Origin: Corynebacterium alimapuense
GTDB taxonomy: Bacteria; Actinomycetota; Actinomycetes; Mycobacteriales; Mycobacteriaceae
Assembly: GCF_003716585.1 (NCBI RefSeq)
Contig: NZ_PTJO01000001.1
Location: 62,001 to 126,000, forward strand
Length of the DNA stretch: 64,000 nucleotides
Direction: 5' to 3'
In this document: positions 16,490-26,719 of the stretch, piece by piece
Position numbering within the stretch: the first letter of the stretch is position 1
How the letters are laid out: each line of letters opens with the position of its first letter
The notes under the pieces: model-generated
What the model was told of the DNA's origin: nothing
The model's input: only the letters and a program-made list of their open reading frames with translations
Database searches by the model: none
Made by a program: the position numbers and the translations under genes

Positions 16490-19207
16490 CTACGGCTGTG
16501 GCTGCGGCTGAGCGCCGCCGGCCGAGGCCGGACCATCATCAGGGCCATTCGTAGTATCTGGGAGCAGCTCCTCCACATCGAAATCCTCGACAGTCTCGTC
16601 CACATCGCGGACCTCTTCGACTGCCTCCGGAGAAATCTCGGAGAACATACCCTCAGGCAGCGGCTTCGGGCGCGGGGTGAAAGTGAAGCTGGCGCCATCA
16701 GCTTGCTTGGACTCGCCATCCCAGCCATCGACGTCGACCGTGACGATCTCGCCGGCACCAAGCTCACCGAAGAGAATCTTCTCAGACATGACGTCTTCGA
16801 TCTCACGCTGAATCGTGCGACGCAAGGGACGTGCACCCAAGACTGGGTCGAAACCACGCAGAGCCAGCAAAGACCTAGCCTTCTCCGTGAGCTCGATGCC
16901 CATGTCCTTGGAGTTCAGGGCCTTGGCCACTCGATCGGTGAGCAGGTCAACCATCTTGACAATCTGATCACGGGTGAGCTGGTGGAAGACCACGATCTCA
17001 TCGATACGGTTGAGGAACTCAGGGCGGAAGTGCTTCTTCAGCTCGTCGTCGACCTTGTTCTTCATCCGGTCATATTGAGCGTCAGTATCAGTCTCGGAAG
17101 ATCCCGAGAAGCCCATCCCGACGGCCTTGGAGATGTCCTGGGTACCCAAGTTAGAGGTGAAGATGAGCACCGCGTTCTTGAAGTCGACCACACGCCCCTG
17201 GCCATCAGTCAGGCGTCCTTCTTCCAGCACCTGGAGCAGCGTGCTGTAGATCTCTTTGTGTGCCTTTTCGATCTCATCGAACAAGACCACAGAGAAGGGC
17301 TTGCGGCGAACCTTCTCGGTCAGCTGGCCGCCTTCTTCGTAGCCAACGTAGCCCGGAGGGGCACCGAAGAGACGCGAAGCGGTGAAACGATCGTGGAACT
17401 CGCCCATGTCGATCTGGATCAGCGCATCGTCTTCGCCAAAGAGGAACTGCGCCAGCGCCTTGGATAGCTCAGTCTTACCAACACCTGAAGGACCAGCGAA
17501 GATGAAGGAGCCGGAAGGACGCTTGGGATCTTTCAGCCCGGCGCGGGTACGGCGAATAGCCCGCGAGACGGCCTTAACTGCCTCGTCTTGGCCGATGATC
17601 CGCTTGTGCAGCTCATCTTCCATATTAAGCAGACGAGAGGATTCCTCTTCGGTGAGCTTGAATACCGGAATACCGGTCCAGTTGCCGAGGATTTCAGCAA
17701 TCTGTTCCTTGCCGACCTCCGCGATCTCATCCAGGTCACCGGAGCGCCATTGCTTTTCCTTCTCCGCGCGCTCTTCGCCGAGTTTGCGTTCGGTGTCGCG
17801 CAGACCAGCGGCCTTCTCAAAGTCCTGCCCGTCAATCGCGGCTTCCTTCTCACGACGAACACTAGCGATGCGCTCATCGATTTCACGAAGCCCCTCCGGA
17901 GCAGTCATGCGCTTGATGCGCATGCGCGCGCCAGCTTCATCGATCAAATCGACTGCCTTATCCGGCAGGAAGCGATCATTGATGTAGCGGTCCGCAAGGT
18001 TCGCGGCGGCGACCAAAGCACCATCGGTGATGGAAACGCGGTGGTGTGCCTCATAGCGGTCACGCAGTCCCTTGAGGATCTCAACAGTCAGTTCGACGCT
18101 GGGCTCAGGAACCTGCACCGGCTGGAAACGACGCTCCAGAGCGGCGTCTTTTTCGATGTGCTTGCGGTACTCATCCAAGGTGGTCGCACCGATGGTCTGA
18201 AGCTCGCCGCGGGCGAGTTTCGGCTTGAGCAGGCTGGCGGCGTCAATTGCGCCTTCAGCCGCGCCAGCACCAACCAGGGTATGAATCTCATCGATGAACA
18301 AGATGATGTCGCCGCGCTGGTTAATCTCCTTGAGGACCTTTTTCAGGCGCTCTTCGAAGTCACCGCGGTAACGAGAACCTGCTACCAAGGAACCGAGATC
18401 TAGCGAGTAGACCTGCTTATCCTTGAGGGTCTCGGGAACCTTGCCGTTGACGATATCGAGGGCCAAGCCTTCAACCACTGCGGTCTTACCCACGCCGGGC
18501 TCGCCGATGAGCACCGGGTTGTTCTTGGTACGCCTCGAGAGCACCTGCATGATGCGCTCAATTTCCTTCTCGCGGCCGACGACGGGATCTAGCTTGCCGT
18601 CACGTGCTGCCTGGGTAAGGTTGCGCCCGAACTGATCAAGGACCAGTGAATTGGAGCGATCTCCGGCGTTGGCCGGACCTGCGGGACCGCCACGATTGGC
18701 ACCGGCGCCAGCGCCAACGGGACCAGCATCCTGCTCCGGGGTAGCTTCCGGGTTCTCACCCTGGCCACCTTCGTAGCCGGAAAGCAGTTGAATAACCTGC
18801 TGACGCACCCGAGGCAGATCAGCGCCGAGCTTAACCAGCACCTGAGCAGCTACGCCTTCGCCCTCACGAATGAGACCGAGCAGTAGGAACTCGGTGCCAA
18901 TGTACTTATGGCCCATCTGCAGCCCCTCGCGCAGCGAGAGCTCGAGGACCTTCTTGGCACGCGGGGTGAAGGGGATGTGACCGGTATGCGGCTGAGTGCC
19001 GTGCCCGATGATCTCCTCGACCTCTTGGCGCACTGCGTCTAGGGAAATCCCCATCGACTCAAGCGCCTTAGCCGCCACCCCCTCACCCTCATGGATAAGG
19101 CCGAGCAGAATGTGCTCGGTACCAATGTAATTATGGTTGAGCATGCGCGCCTCCTCCTGTGCGAGGACGATAACGCGGCGTGCGCGGTCGGTGAACCGTT
19201 CAAACAT
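16490..19207 (-). CDS. clpC: ATP-dependent Clp protease ATPase subunit ClpC
   Basis: 905 residues. Starts [21 protein letters not shown], the expected ClpC N-domain with its two repeats (residues ~1-145). First AAA+ domain: Walker [17 protein letters not shown]-like middle domain near 420-470. Second AAA+ domain: Walker [13 protein letters not shown], and a [11 protein letters not shown] pore-loop region. The C-terminus is acidic then Gly/Pro/Gln-rich. It unfolds substrates for ClpP1P2 in the cytosol. AGGGGT is 4 nt before the ATG. An essential hub in actinobacteria, usually under ClgR and SigH; I could not confirm a ClgR operator. Confidence 0.96.
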   Translation of the reverse strand: MFERFTDRARRVIVLAQEEARMLNHNYIGTEHILLGLIHEGEGVAAKALESMGISLDAVRQEVEEIIGHGTQPHTGHIPFTPRAKKVLELSLREGLQMGHKYIGTEFLLLGLIREGEGVAAQVLVKLGADLPRVRQQVIQLLSGYEGGQGENPEATPEQDAGPVGAGAGANRGGPAGPANAGDRSNSLVLDQFGRNLTQAARDGKLDPVVGREKEIERIMQVLSRRTKNNPVLIGEPGVGKTAVVEGLALDIVNGKVPETLKDKQVYSLDLGSLVAGSRYRGDFEERLKKVLKEINQRGDIILFIDEIHTLVGAGAAEGAIDAASLLKPKLARGELQTIGATTLDEYRKHIEKDAALERRFQPVQVPEPSVELTVEILKGLRDRYEAHHRVSITDGALVAAANLADRYINDRFLPDKAVDLIDEAGARMRIKRMTAPEGLREIDERIASVRREKEAAIDGQDFEKAAGLRDTERKLGEERAEKEKQWRSGDLDEIAEVGKEQIAEILGNWTGIPVFKLTEEESSRLLNMEDELHKRIIGQDEAVKAVSRAIRRTRAGLKDPKRPSGSFIFAGPSGVGKTELSKALAQFLFGEDDALIQIDMGEFHDRFTASRLFGAPPGYVGYEEGGQLTEKVRRKPFSVVLFDEIEKAHKEIYSTLLQVLEEGRLTDGQGRVVDFKNAVLIFTSNLGTQDISKAVGMGFSGSSETDTDAQYDRMKNKVDDELKKHFRPEFLNRIDEIVVFHQLTRDQIVKMVDLLTDRVAKALNSKDMGIELTEKARSLLALRGFDPVLGARPLRRTIQREIEDVMSEKILFGELGAGEIVTVDVDGWDGESKQADGASFTFTPRPKPLPEGMFSEISPEAVEEVRDVDETVEDFDVEELLPDTTNGPDDGPASAGGAQPQPQP

Positions 19208-19564
19208 GTCTACCCCTAACCGTTTGTTCCTAACGTGTCACCTACTCTAACGCGCGGCCCCAGCATTCTATTTGCCAGATGGCATATCAATCACCATTTT
19301 CTGGACCTTTCCGCAGCTCAAGACCATGTACGCCGGTAGCGAACACGCACTATTTGCCCCAAACCCAGCCCCATTGAGAAGCCCCTCCGTCCAGCTTGTC
19401 CACTGGCCTGGTCCACCCAAGCCATTGGGATAGCTGCCCAAGCAATCCCCAATACACCCGGACACCGCCCACCTAGCTAGTATCGAACAGGTTTGCGGGA
19501 CAGGGTAGATTTCCTTGTGTTGCAGCAAGAATTTTGGGTCACGCGTCGAAGGGATAAAGAAAAC
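19208..19564. other. Divergent promoter region of clpC and the DUF457 gene
   Basis: 357 bp without a supported gene. On the minus strand TAGAGT (about 19247) lies ~40 nt before clpC and is the best -10 candidate. A 131-codon minus ORF overlaps both promoter areas but has no family features and biased Pro/Cys composition; I do not call it. Confidence 0.4.
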
Positions 19565-20380
19565 ATGGTGATGGGCCCGACCCACGCAATGAGTGGAGCA
19601 GCTGCAGGATTGGCCGTCGCCCAACTCTTGCCGGCATCCTGGGGCGGAGTCTCCTCCGCCCAAGAAGCTTTCGTGTTCGCTGGTATCGCGGCAGGAGCTG
19701 CTCTCCTGCCCGATTTAGATTCTCCTCAGGCCACGGTTTCGAGATCTTTTGGCCCAGTTTCCCAAATGTTGTCGCATCTGGTGGAAAACGTCTCCCAATT
19801 TTTGGTCAACCTCACTCGAGGACCAAAAGATCGACGCTGTGGCAACGGCCATCGAACAGTCACCCACACTCTGTGGTTCGCATTAGCGGCAGGCGCCGTC
19901 GCCGCGCCATTAATCTCAGCTTTTGGCAGGCCCGCCACTATCGGATTGCTCTTCGTATTCTTGGCGCTGGCTATTCGCGGATTGTTTCCCGAATGGTCGA
20001 AGAAAAAGGAGTGGGTATTGGTCACTGCGCTAGCTGCCCTACTGGCTTATGGAGCTTGGCGCTATGTGCCGCTTACTGCCTCCGGGCTAGTTCTTGGCTC
20101 AGCTGTGACGGTCGGAGTGTTGGCGCATCTAGCAGGCGACTTCATCACCAAACATGGCATTCCACTATTTGCTCCACTGCTTAGATTTCGCGGACGCAGA
20201 TGGTGGAACGCGGGACTGCCCAAACCGTTGCGGGTCCGAGCCTCCGGTCCAGCTGACAAGTTCCTATTGAGCGCTTTTACCATGCTTGTGGTCGTGCAGG
20301 TCATCTACATCGGTTCCGGAGATTTCGTCGAATACGCTCAATTCGTTCCGGCTTCAACCTCTATCGATTCTTCTCGATAG
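19565..20380 (+). CDS. Membrane-bound metal-dependent hydrolase, YdjM/DUF457 family
   Basis: 271 residues from ATG 19565. Family motifs with putative metal ligands: GPTHAMSGAAAG at the start, ALLPDLDSP near residue 50, GHRTVTHTLWFAL near 100 (conserved H-R-x3-H) and HLAGDFITKHGIPLFAPL near 185. Several membrane segments separate them. The biochemical substrate of this family is not established. The last 43 bases overlap the 3' end of the convergent exporter gene. Upstream in-frame residues back to 19493 lack homology. Confidence 0.82.
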   Translation: MVMGPTHAMSGAAAGLAVAQLLPASWGGVSSAQEAFVFAGIAAGAALLPDLDSPQATVSRSFGPVSQMLSHLVENVSQFLVNLTRGPKDRRCGNGHRTVTHTLWFALAAGAVAAPLISAFGRPATIGLLFVFLALAIRGLFPEWSKKKEWVLVTALAALLAYGAWRYVPLTASGLVLGSAVTVGVLAHLAGDFITKHGIPLFAPLLRFRGRRWWNAGLPKPLRVRASGPADKFLLSAFTMLVVVQVIYIGSGDFVEYAQFVPASTSIDSSR

Positions 20381-21783
20381 TCCCGGGGAACTTTGGTAAT
20401 CAACGGACTAATAACCAGCACTAACACCGCCAAGACTCCGGCGATCAGGAAAGCTGTATGTGCACCATCAGCGGTGGCTTGTTCAATCCCTATTCCTTGG
20501 TCTAGGGACTGCTGGGTGCCAACCGATAGCGCGGTGATCAGCACTGCTGTACCTGCTGCGCCAGCCAGCTGCTGCAAGGTATTCAAAATTGCGGAGCCAT
20601 GCCCGTAGAGGGATCTCGGCAGGCTGCCCAGTGCGGTGGTCATCAACGGTGTCATCAAAAATGCCAGCGACAAAGAGAAGATTAGGTACATCGAGATGAT
20701 CAAACCGATGGAGGAATCGACGTCGAGAAGCGTCATCCACCACACCGATGCAGCCAACATGACAGCCCCGGGAACGACCAATGGCCGAGGTCCAACGGAG
20801 TCATAGAGCCGGCCAATAAACGGGGCCAGCACTCCTTGCAGCAGCCCGCCTGGCATCACCAACAGGCCAGTGCCCAATGCACTCAGTCCGATCGCGGTTT
20901 GCAGATAGATCGGGAACACCATCACCACGCCCAACAGGGTGCCCATCACCAGCAGTGCGAGCAACACTGAAAGCGTGTAGTTCCGGATTCCGAAGGGATG
21001 CAAATCCAGCAGCGGATCTTCCAACCGAAGCTGGCGTATTACGAACACTGCCAAGGAGATCACTGCGATCGGACCAATAACAGCTGCCATCGTGGGATCA
21101 GTACCGATGGAGCTAAGAGCGAATACCAGACCACCGAAGGCAGCTGTGGCCAGAACAACTGAGGTTGGATCTAGCGGAACCTTGGCGGTTTCACCGATAT
21201 TGCCGATAAAGAAGCTACCCACTCCTAGAGCGAGAATCACCAACGGCACTACCAGCCAAAACAACCAATGCCAGGACAGGCTGTTGAGGATCAGACCGGA
21301 AATTGTCGGCCCTAGAGCTGGCGCCACCGACATGACAATGGAGATCAGCCCCATCACCGATCCGCGACGGTTGCCCGGTACAACGGTCATCGCCACGGTC
21401 AGCAGGAGCGGCATGATCAATGCCGTGCCGAATGCCTGAACAATGCGCCCAAGGAGCAGCACTTCAAACACTGGCGCCGCCGCTGCCACGATAGTTCCGA
21501 CAAGGAAGCTCGCCAGTGCGACCGTAAACACCGATTTGGTGGAAAAGCGCTGGAGGACCCAGCCGGTGGTCGGGATGACCACCGCCATGGTCAGCATGAA
21601 TCCAGTGGTGAGCCATTGTGCGGTGCTGGCGGGAATATCAAAATCCACCATGATCGTCGGTAGTGCGACCGACAAAATTGTCTCATTCAGAAACATCACC
21701 AGTGCTGATGCAATCAGCACGATGAGAATGACTTTCACCTCAGCAGAAAGCTTCTCGGTACGTTCAGGTGCAGTTGAGCTCAC
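20338..21783 (-). CDS. DHA2-family drug:H+ antiporter (EmrB/QacA type MFS)
   Basis: 481 residues from GTG 21783. About 14 membrane segments. Family motifs: LNETILSVALPTIMVDFDIPASTAQW in helix 1 (motif D1, L-D/N-x-T-x-V-x-x-A-L-P) and a GRIVQAFGTALIMPLLL motif; WHWLFWLVVP ends the N-half. The usual first-helix Asp of L-D-x-T is Asn here (FLNETI). It probably exports hydrophobic compounds. The upstream region holds a 12-bp inverted repeat covering its ribosome site. The 3' end overlaps the convergent DUF457 gene by 43 bases. Confidence 0.88.
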   Translation of the reverse strand: MSSTAPERTEKLSAEVKVILIVLIASALVMFLNETILSVALPTIMVDFDIPASTAQWLTTGFMLTMAVVIPTTGWVLQRFSTKSVFTVALASFLVGTIVAAAAPVFEVLLLGRIVQAFGTALIMPLLLTVAMTVVPGNRRGSVMGLISIVMSVAPALGPTISGLILNSLSWHWLFWLVVPLVILALGVGSFFIGNIGETAKVPLDPTSVVLATAAFGGLVFALSSIGTDPTMAAVIGPIAVISLAVFVIRQLRLEDPLLDLHPFGIRNYTLSVLLALLVMGTLLGVVMVFPIYLQTAIGLSALGTGLLVMPGGLLQGVLAPFIGRLYDSVGPRPLVVPGAVMLAASVWWMTLLDVDSSIGLIISMYLIFSLSLAFLMTPLMTTALGSLPRSLYGHGSAILNTLQQLAGAAGTAVLITALSVGTQQSLDQGIGIEQATADGAHTAFLIAGVLAVLVLVISPLITKVPRDYREESIEVEAGTN

Positions 21784-21790
21784 GCGCAGA

Positions 21791-21899
21791 AGCCTCTCGG
21801 TGTTTTTACGTCATCGATGTAGTCGAATCAGAAGGAAGGCAAGAATATCCCTTGATGTGAACTAACGCGAATAACTAGGCAGCATCGCACCGAGAGGCT
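21791..21899 (-). repeat. 12-bp inverted repeat in front of the MFS exporter gene
   Basis: AGCCTCTCGGTG (21791-21802) and CACCGAGAGGCT (21888-21899) are exact reverse complements, 85 nt apart. In the exporter mRNA the second arm contains GAGAGG, the likely ribosome site 9 nt before GTG 21783; the first arm could mask it if it is transcribed. A very short ORF (MLPSYSR) lies between the arms. Function is inferred only. Confidence 0.5.
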
Positions 21900-21927
21900 C
21901 CCAAAAAATCTGCCTCAAAAATCTAGC

Positions 21928-23520
21928 TTAGTTCTGCTCCGGCTTGACCATGGGGAACAAGACGGTCTCCCGAATCCCCAGGCCAGTCAACGCCATGAGG
22001 AGACGATCGATACCCATGCCGCAACCGGAGGTCGGTGGCATTCCTTGCTCCATGGCACGCAGGAAGTCCTCATCTAGGACCATGGCTTCATCGTCTCCGC
22101 CAGCGGCCAAACGGGCCTGATCTTCAAATCGATCTCGCTGAATAACCGGGTCGATCAACTCGGAGTAGCCGGTAGCCAGTTCGAAGCCACGAACATAGAG
22201 GTCCCACTTCTCAGTGACACCGGGCTTGGAACGGTGTTGACGGGTCAACGGGGAAGTCTCAATCGGGAAGTCCTTGACAAAAATCGGCCCATCTAGCTGA
22301 TCTGCGCATAGCTCCTCCCAAATCTCTTCCACTAGCTTGCCGTGACCCCAGCCACCCTTGGCCGGGACTTCGAGTCCGATGACCTCAGCAATCGACTTGA
22401 GTTCCTCGACTGTGGAATCAATGGTGACCTCTGGCTGGCCAGGGAATTTGCGCGCTAGGGCTTCGTTGAGAGAGGGATAGAGCTCAAGTTCTTGCCACTC
22501 TCCGCCCAAGTCATAGTCAGTACCGTCGGCCAAAGTGATGGTGGTTGAGCCAAATACCTCAAGGGCTACTGATTGAACCAGCCCCTTGATCAACCGAGCA
22601 CCGTCGTTGTAGTCACCCCACGCTTGGTAGGTCTCCAGCATGGCAAATTCTGGGCTGTGGGTGGAATCCACGCCCTCATTGCGGAAGTTGCGGTTGACCT
22701 CGAATACTCGATCGATGCCACCGACGACGCAACGCTTGAGGAATAGCTCAGGTGCGATCCTCAGGTAGAGATCAATATCTAGCGCATTGGAACGGGTGAC
22801 AAACGGGCGGGCTGCGGCGCCGCCGTGCAGCGTTTGCAACATCGGCGTCTCAACCTCGAGGAAATCTTTACCTTCTAGGTAGTGGCGCAGAGCGCGCATG
22901 ACCTTGATCCGGGTCAGTGCATTATTGCGAGCCTGCTCGCGCACGATCAGATCGGTGTAGCGGTAGCGCACCTGGCTGTCTTCATTCATCTCAGCAAAAG
23001 AGACTGGCAACGGACGCAAGGACTTCGAGGCCATCTGCCAGGAATCAGCCATGACGGAAAGCTCACCACGGCGGGAAGAGATGATCCGACCGCGCACGGA
23101 GACGAAATCGCCAAGATCGACATCTGCCTTCCATAAGGCCAAGGCCTCTTCGCCAACGGCCGCAAGCGAGAGCATGGCCTGCAGCTGGGTACCGTCACCA
23201 TCTTGCAAGGTGGCAAAGCACAGCTTGCCGGTGTTGCGCATGAAAATCAGCCGACCGGCCACTGCCACTTCAACGTCAGTTTCTTGGCCTGATTCTAGAT
23301 AGGTAACATCCGGCTGCCTAGTGATTTCTTCCCCCTCCTTGAGCGCAACGAAGCGTTCGCGCAGCTGCTGGAGCGAAATCGTGCGGTCGACGGTTACTGG
23401 ATAGGGGTCTTTACCCGAGTCCAGCAAGCGGGCGCGCTTCTCGCGGCGGATACGCAGCTGCTCGGGAAGATCGGTGCCGGAGTTGGCCTTGGATGCCTGG
23501 GGATTCTTTGCGTCACTCAC
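21928..23520 (-). CDS. lysS: Lysyl-tRNA synthetase, class II
   Basis: 530 residues from GTG 23520. N-terminal OB-fold anticodon domain ([33 protein letters not shown]), then class II motifs 1-3: [25 protein letters not shown] motif 1, [18 protein letters not shown] (motif 2), and [15 protein letters not shown] (motif 3). TATCCT (23534-23529) lies 8 nt before the GTG, a plausible leaderless -10. The frame extends to 23595 but with no homology. Followed by T-rich sequence without a clear hairpin. Confidence 0.95.
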   Translation of the reverse strand: MSDAKNPQASKANSGTDLPEQLRIRREKRARLLDSGKDPYPVTVDRTISLQQLRERFVALKEGEEITRQPDVTYLESGQETDVEVAVAGRLIFMRNTGKLCFATLQDGDGTQLQAMLSLAAVGEEALALWKADVDLGDFVSVRGRIISSRRGELSVMADSWQMASKSLRPLPVSFAEMNEDSQVRYRYTDLIVREQARNNALTRIKVMRALRHYLEGKDFLEVETPMLQTLHGGAAARPFVTRSNALDIDLYLRIAPELFLKRCVVGGIDRVFEVNRNFRNEGVDSTHSPEFAMLETYQAWGDYNDGARLIKGLVQSVALEVFGSTTITLADGTDYDLGGEWQELELYPSLNEALARKFPGQPEVTIDSTVEELKSIAEVIGLEVPAKGGWGHGKLVEEIWEELCADQLDGPIFVKDFPIETSPLTRQHRSKPGVTEKWDLYVRGFELATGYSELIDPVIQRDRFEDQARLAAGGDDEAMVLDEDFLRAMEQGMPPTSGCGMGIDRLLMALTGLGIRETVLFPMVKPEQN

Positions 23521-23769
23521 GGGGTCCAAGGATAGTGCATCAAGACCGAACCTCAGAGAGCTACCCCAGCACCCAGCTACCCATGCGCCGACCAATACTC
23601 AGTCGGGCACGGTGGGGATTTCCGGATTGGCCCCCCAAATTTTCCACCCTAACGTGACTTACCCCACTCGCCGTGGAATAGTGAGGTGGATTACGATGCA
23701 CAACCGGCGGGTGGGCCACCACATATTGCCTGTCTGCCTTCCCAATTCTCACTCATTCAAGGGACCCCT

Positions 23770-25485
23770 ATGAACTCACTAGTTCTCGTCGTCATTGGCG
23801 TCGGCATGATGGTCGGCGGTTATTTCCTTTACTCCCGTTTCCTGGGTAGCAAGATCTACCAACTCTCGGAAACCTACGAGACTCCGGCGCACACGATGTC
23901 CGACGGCGTCGACTATGTCCCCACCAACAAATACGTCCTATGGGGACATCATTTCACCTCCGTGGCCGGGGCCGCACCCATCGTCGGCCCCGCTGTTGCC
24001 GTGATCTGGGGCTGGCTACCGGCCTTCCTCTGGGTCACCATTGGCACCGTATTCATCGCCGGCATGCACGACATGGGCGCACTATGGGCCTCCCAGCGAC
24101 ACAAAGGCCAGTCGATTGGCACCCTCTCCGGTCGCTACATCGGCAACCGCGGACGCAACCTCTTTCTCATCATCATCTTCTTGCTACTGCTGATGGTCGT
24201 CGCAGCCTTCGCTGTGGTTATTTCCAACCTGCTGGTCTCCACTCCGACCGCGGTGATCCCGACCTGGGGCGCAATCATCGTCGCTCTGTTTATCGGTCAG
24301 GCTATCTACCGCCTCAAGTGGAATCTCCCGATCGTCTCCGTGGTCGGCGTCGTCGCCCTCTACACCTTGATGCTCATCGGCGACCAGTTCCCCATCGTCT
24401 TGCCGGAAAGCACCCTGGGTCTCAGCCCCAACGCCTTCTGGATTGTTGTCTTGTTCGTCTACGCCGCCATCGCTTCACTGCTACCGGTGTGGGTTTTGCT
24501 TCAGCCGCGTGACTACATCAACGGCCTGCAGCTCTTTGTCGGCCTGGGCATCCTCTACGCCGCATTCTTGATCACCACCCCAACTTTGGTAGCCCCGGCA
24601 ATCAACACCAACCTCCCCGATGGCACCCCGTCGATGATCCCGCTGCTGTTTGTCACCATCGCCTGCGGTGCCATCTCTGGTTTCCACGGCGTCGTAGCCT
24701 CCGGTACTTCTTCCAAGCAGTTGGATAAAGAAACCGATACCCGTTTCGTCGGCTACTTCGGCGCGGTCGGTGAAGGGCTGCTCGCTCTGGGCACCATCAT
24801 CGCCACCACTGCTGGTTTCCGCACCTTGGCAGACTGGGAAGCTATCTATACTGCTTTCAACCAGGGTGGAGTCAATGCCTTCGTCTCCGGCGGCAGCAGC
24901 ATCATCAACGAAGGACTGGGCATCCCGTCTTCACTGTCTGCCACGATCTTGGCCACCATGGCGGTACTCTTCGCAGCCACCACCATGGACACCGGTGTTC
25001 GTCTCCAACGCTTCGTTGTTCAAGAAATTGGCGAGATCGTGGGCGTTAAGCTCTCCGGAATCGTAGCTACCGCCATCGTCATCGTGGTCGGCGTCAGCTT
25101 GACCTTCTCCGCTGGCGGCGATGGTTCCGGCGGTATGCTCATCTGGCCGCTGTTTGGCACGACCAACCAGCTCATGGCCGCGTTGACGCTCTCCATCGTC
25201 TGTGTCATCCTCACCAGCCTGCGCCGACCCATCTGGCCGGTTCTCATCCCCTTGGTCTTCGTGCTCACCATGGCTCTATGGGGCGCGATTGTGCAGCTCG
25301 GACAGTTCTGGGATACCCAAAGCTGGCTACTGCTGGCACTCGATGTCATCATCCTCATCTCTGCCATCTGGGTCGCGGTCGAAGCTTTTGCTGCCACGAA
25401 CCGCGCACGACAAGCTCCGCCAGTCGTGTGGTCGGACTCTGACACCGATGCCCCCAGCCAGACCCCGGTCGAACAGAAGTCCTAG
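23770..25485 (+). CDS. cstA: CstA-family carbon starvation protein / peptide or pyruvate transporter
   Basis: 571 residues from ATG 23770. Shorter than the ~700-residue E. coli CstA. About 14-16 membrane segments. Family signatures: YVPTNKYVLWGHHFTSVAGAAPIVGPA near residue 45, GTVFIAGMHDMGALWASQRHKGQSIG near 95, SGFHGVVASGTSSKQL near 305, and ATTMDTGVRLQRFVVQE near 405. E. coli relatives transport peptides (CstA) or pyruvate (BtsT), so uptake of pyruvate or peptides is likely. It is followed 2 bp later by the CC-star protein and then an ArsA-like ATPase in one unit. Confidence 0.88.
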   Translation: MNSLVLVVIGVGMMVGGYFLYSRFLGSKIYQLSETYETPAHTMSDGVDYVPTNKYVLWGHHFTSVAGAAPIVGPAVAVIWGWLPAFLWVTIGTVFIAGMHDMGALWASQRHKGQSIGTLSGRYIGNRGRNLFLIIIFLLLLMVVAAFAVVISNLLVSTPTAVIPTWGAIIVALFIGQAIYRLKWNLPIVSVVGVVALYTLMLIGDQFPIVLPESTLGLSPNAFWIVVLFVYAAIASLLPVWVLLQPRDYINGLQLFVGLGILYAAFLITTPTLVAPAINTNLPDGTPSMIPLLFVTIACGAISGFHGVVASGTSSKQLDKETDTRFVGYFGAVGEGLLALGTIIATTAGFRTLADWEAIYTAFNQGGVNAFVSGGSSIINEGLGIPSSLSATILATMAVLFAATTMDTGVRLQRFVVQEIGEIVGVKLSGIVATAIVIVVGVSLTFSAGGDGSGGMLIWPLFGTTNQLMAALTLSIVCVILTSLRRPIWPVLIPLVFVLTMALWGAIVQLGQFWDTQSWLLLALDVIILISAIWVAVEAFAATNRARQAPPVVWSDSDTDAPSQTPVEQKS

Positions 25486-25487
25486 CT

Positions 25488-25751
25488 ATGTCCTTTCGCG
25501 ACCGGGTTCGATCCTTCACTGACGGCCTGACTGAGTATTACGCCGGGCCGTACCGGGCGACCTTCATTAAGGCTCGCCAGCAGGAAGACGACCTGTTCAT
25601 GATGTTGGTGATGTCCGAGGCTCTCGGCGTGCCCAACCCGGCGAGCTACTACACGCTGGAATTGCTGCCTATCATCTACGAGGATTTCCATTCCTGGCAT
25701 CTGCGGATGGGCATGGAACACTCACCTCTGGAGAACATTCAATGCTGCTAG
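25488..25751 (+). CDS. Cory-CC-star protein
   Basis: 87 residues ending Gln-Cys-Cys-stop, the signature of small corynebacterial proteins known as cory-CC-star. Mostly helical; conserved-looking parts are YYAGPYRATFIKARQQEDDLFMMLVMSEALGVPNPASYYTLELLPIIYEDFHSWHLRMGM. No signal peptide or membrane segment. The start is 2 bp after cstA, so it belongs to the cstA unit. Its last 10 bases overlap the start of the ATPase gene (the codons TGC TGC TAG contain the ATG CTG CTA of the next gene). Known in short forms of CstA loci; the role is unknown and could be a CstA partner or a metal-binding factor. Confidence 0.8.
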   Translation: MSFRDRVRSFTDGLTEYYAGPYRATFIKARQQEDDLFMMLVMSEALGVPNPASYYTLELLPIIYEDFHSWHLRMGMEHSPLENIQCC

Positions 25752-26719
25752 ATCTGATCGGCACTACCCGCGTGGTCTTTTTCGGTGGCAAAGGCGGAGT
25801 AGGCAAGACTACCGTCGCCTCCTCCACCGCTACCGCGCTGGCGGCTGCTGGCCGGCGAGTTTTGCTGGTCTCTACTGATCCAGCCCACAACCTGGGCCAT
25901 CTTTGGCAACGCCGCATCGGCGACACTGTCACTAGTGTTTCCGAAAACCTCGACGTCATCGAATTGGATCCGGCGGCCACGACCCGCCAGCACCTCGAAG
26001 AGGTCGGCGATACCATGCGGGCGATGATGCCTGAGCACCTCCATGGAGAAGTGTCCAAGCATCTAGAAATGTCTGCGCAGTCGCCTGGTACTCATGAAGC
26101 TGCGATCCTCGAACGCATCGCCACCCTAGTGGTGGAAGAGTCAGGTTCCTATGATCACGTGGTATTCGATACTGCGCCCTCTGGCCACACTTCTAGGCTG
26201 ATGGCCCTGCCGGAGCTCATGGCAGCGTGGACGGATGGGTTGTTGGACCGACGCTCTCGCTCTGAGCATCTCAGTGCGGTGGTACGTGGTCTCAGCCCTA
26301 CTGGCCGAGATCGTTCAGTATCGGGAGCAGTTGATCCGGTAGATCGCCGCAATCAACAATTGCGGTCACTGCTACTAGCCCGGCGCGAGCGTTTTCAGGC
26401 TTTGCGTTCAGTGCTGACGGATCCAGAGCAGTGTGTCTTTTTCATCGTGCTTACTGCCGAACGGCTGCCGGTACTAGAAACCGGAGAGTTCTTTGAGGAA
26501 TTGCGTTCTTCTGGGGTCCGCGTGGGCGGATTAGTAGTCAACCGCCGCTCCCCTGCCGACCAAGGTGAATTTTTGGCCGGCAGGCGCGCTCTCGAAGACC
26601 ATGTTCTAGCTACCTTGTCAGGCTCGCTCAAGAAGGTACCGGTGGTCCAGCTTCCGCTGCTGGGCTCCGATGTAGCCGGGGCCAGCGAGGTCGCTGAGTT
26701 CGCTCGGTTGCTTAGTTAA
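25742..26719 (+). CDS. ArsA/Get3-like P-loop ATPase
   Basis: 325 residues. Deviant Walker A FGGKGGVGKTTVASSTATALA at residues 14-34 (signature Lys of the SIMIBI class), switch I-type DPAHNLG at 46-52, and switch II/A-loop DTAPSGHTSRLM near 142. It is a single-domain protein. The only Cys I see is in PEQCVFF, so it lacks both the arsenite Cys triad of ArsA and the CxxC zinc motif of Get3. No ars genes are nearby. It is coupled to the CC-star gene by overlap and so to CstA. I suggest an ATPase serving CstA or the CC-star protein instead of arsenite export. Overlaps the convergent panC stop by 8 bases. Confidence 0.82.
   Translation: MLLDLIGTTRVVFFGGKGGVGKTTVASSTATALAAAGRRVLLVSTDPAHNLGHLWQRRIGDTVTSVSENLDVIELDPAATTRQHLEEVGDTMRAMMPEHLHGEVSKHLEMSAQSPGTHEAAILERIATLVVEESGSYDHVVFDTAPSGHTSRLMALPELMAAWTDGLLDRRSRSEHLSAVVRGLSPTGRDRSVSGAVDPVDRRNQQLRSLLLARRERFQALRSVLTDPEQCVFFIVLTAERLPVLETGEFFEELRSSGVRVGGLVVNRRSPADQGEFLAGRRALEDHVLATLSGSLKKVPVVQLPLLGSDVAGASEVAEFARLLS

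Noticed and set aside
19208..19260. ClgR operator in front of clpC
   Set aside because: A GCG-rich segment is present but I could not find a second half at the right spacing.
19268..19663. 131-codon minus-strand ORF in the clpC upstream region
   Set aside because: It overlaps the start of the DUF457 gene in antisense and covers the clpC promoter; no recognised motif, no ribosome site.
23640..23700. Possible GlxR-type operator before cstA
   Set aside because: Only one half-site is convincing (CGTGA); the second arm is too degenerate to support.
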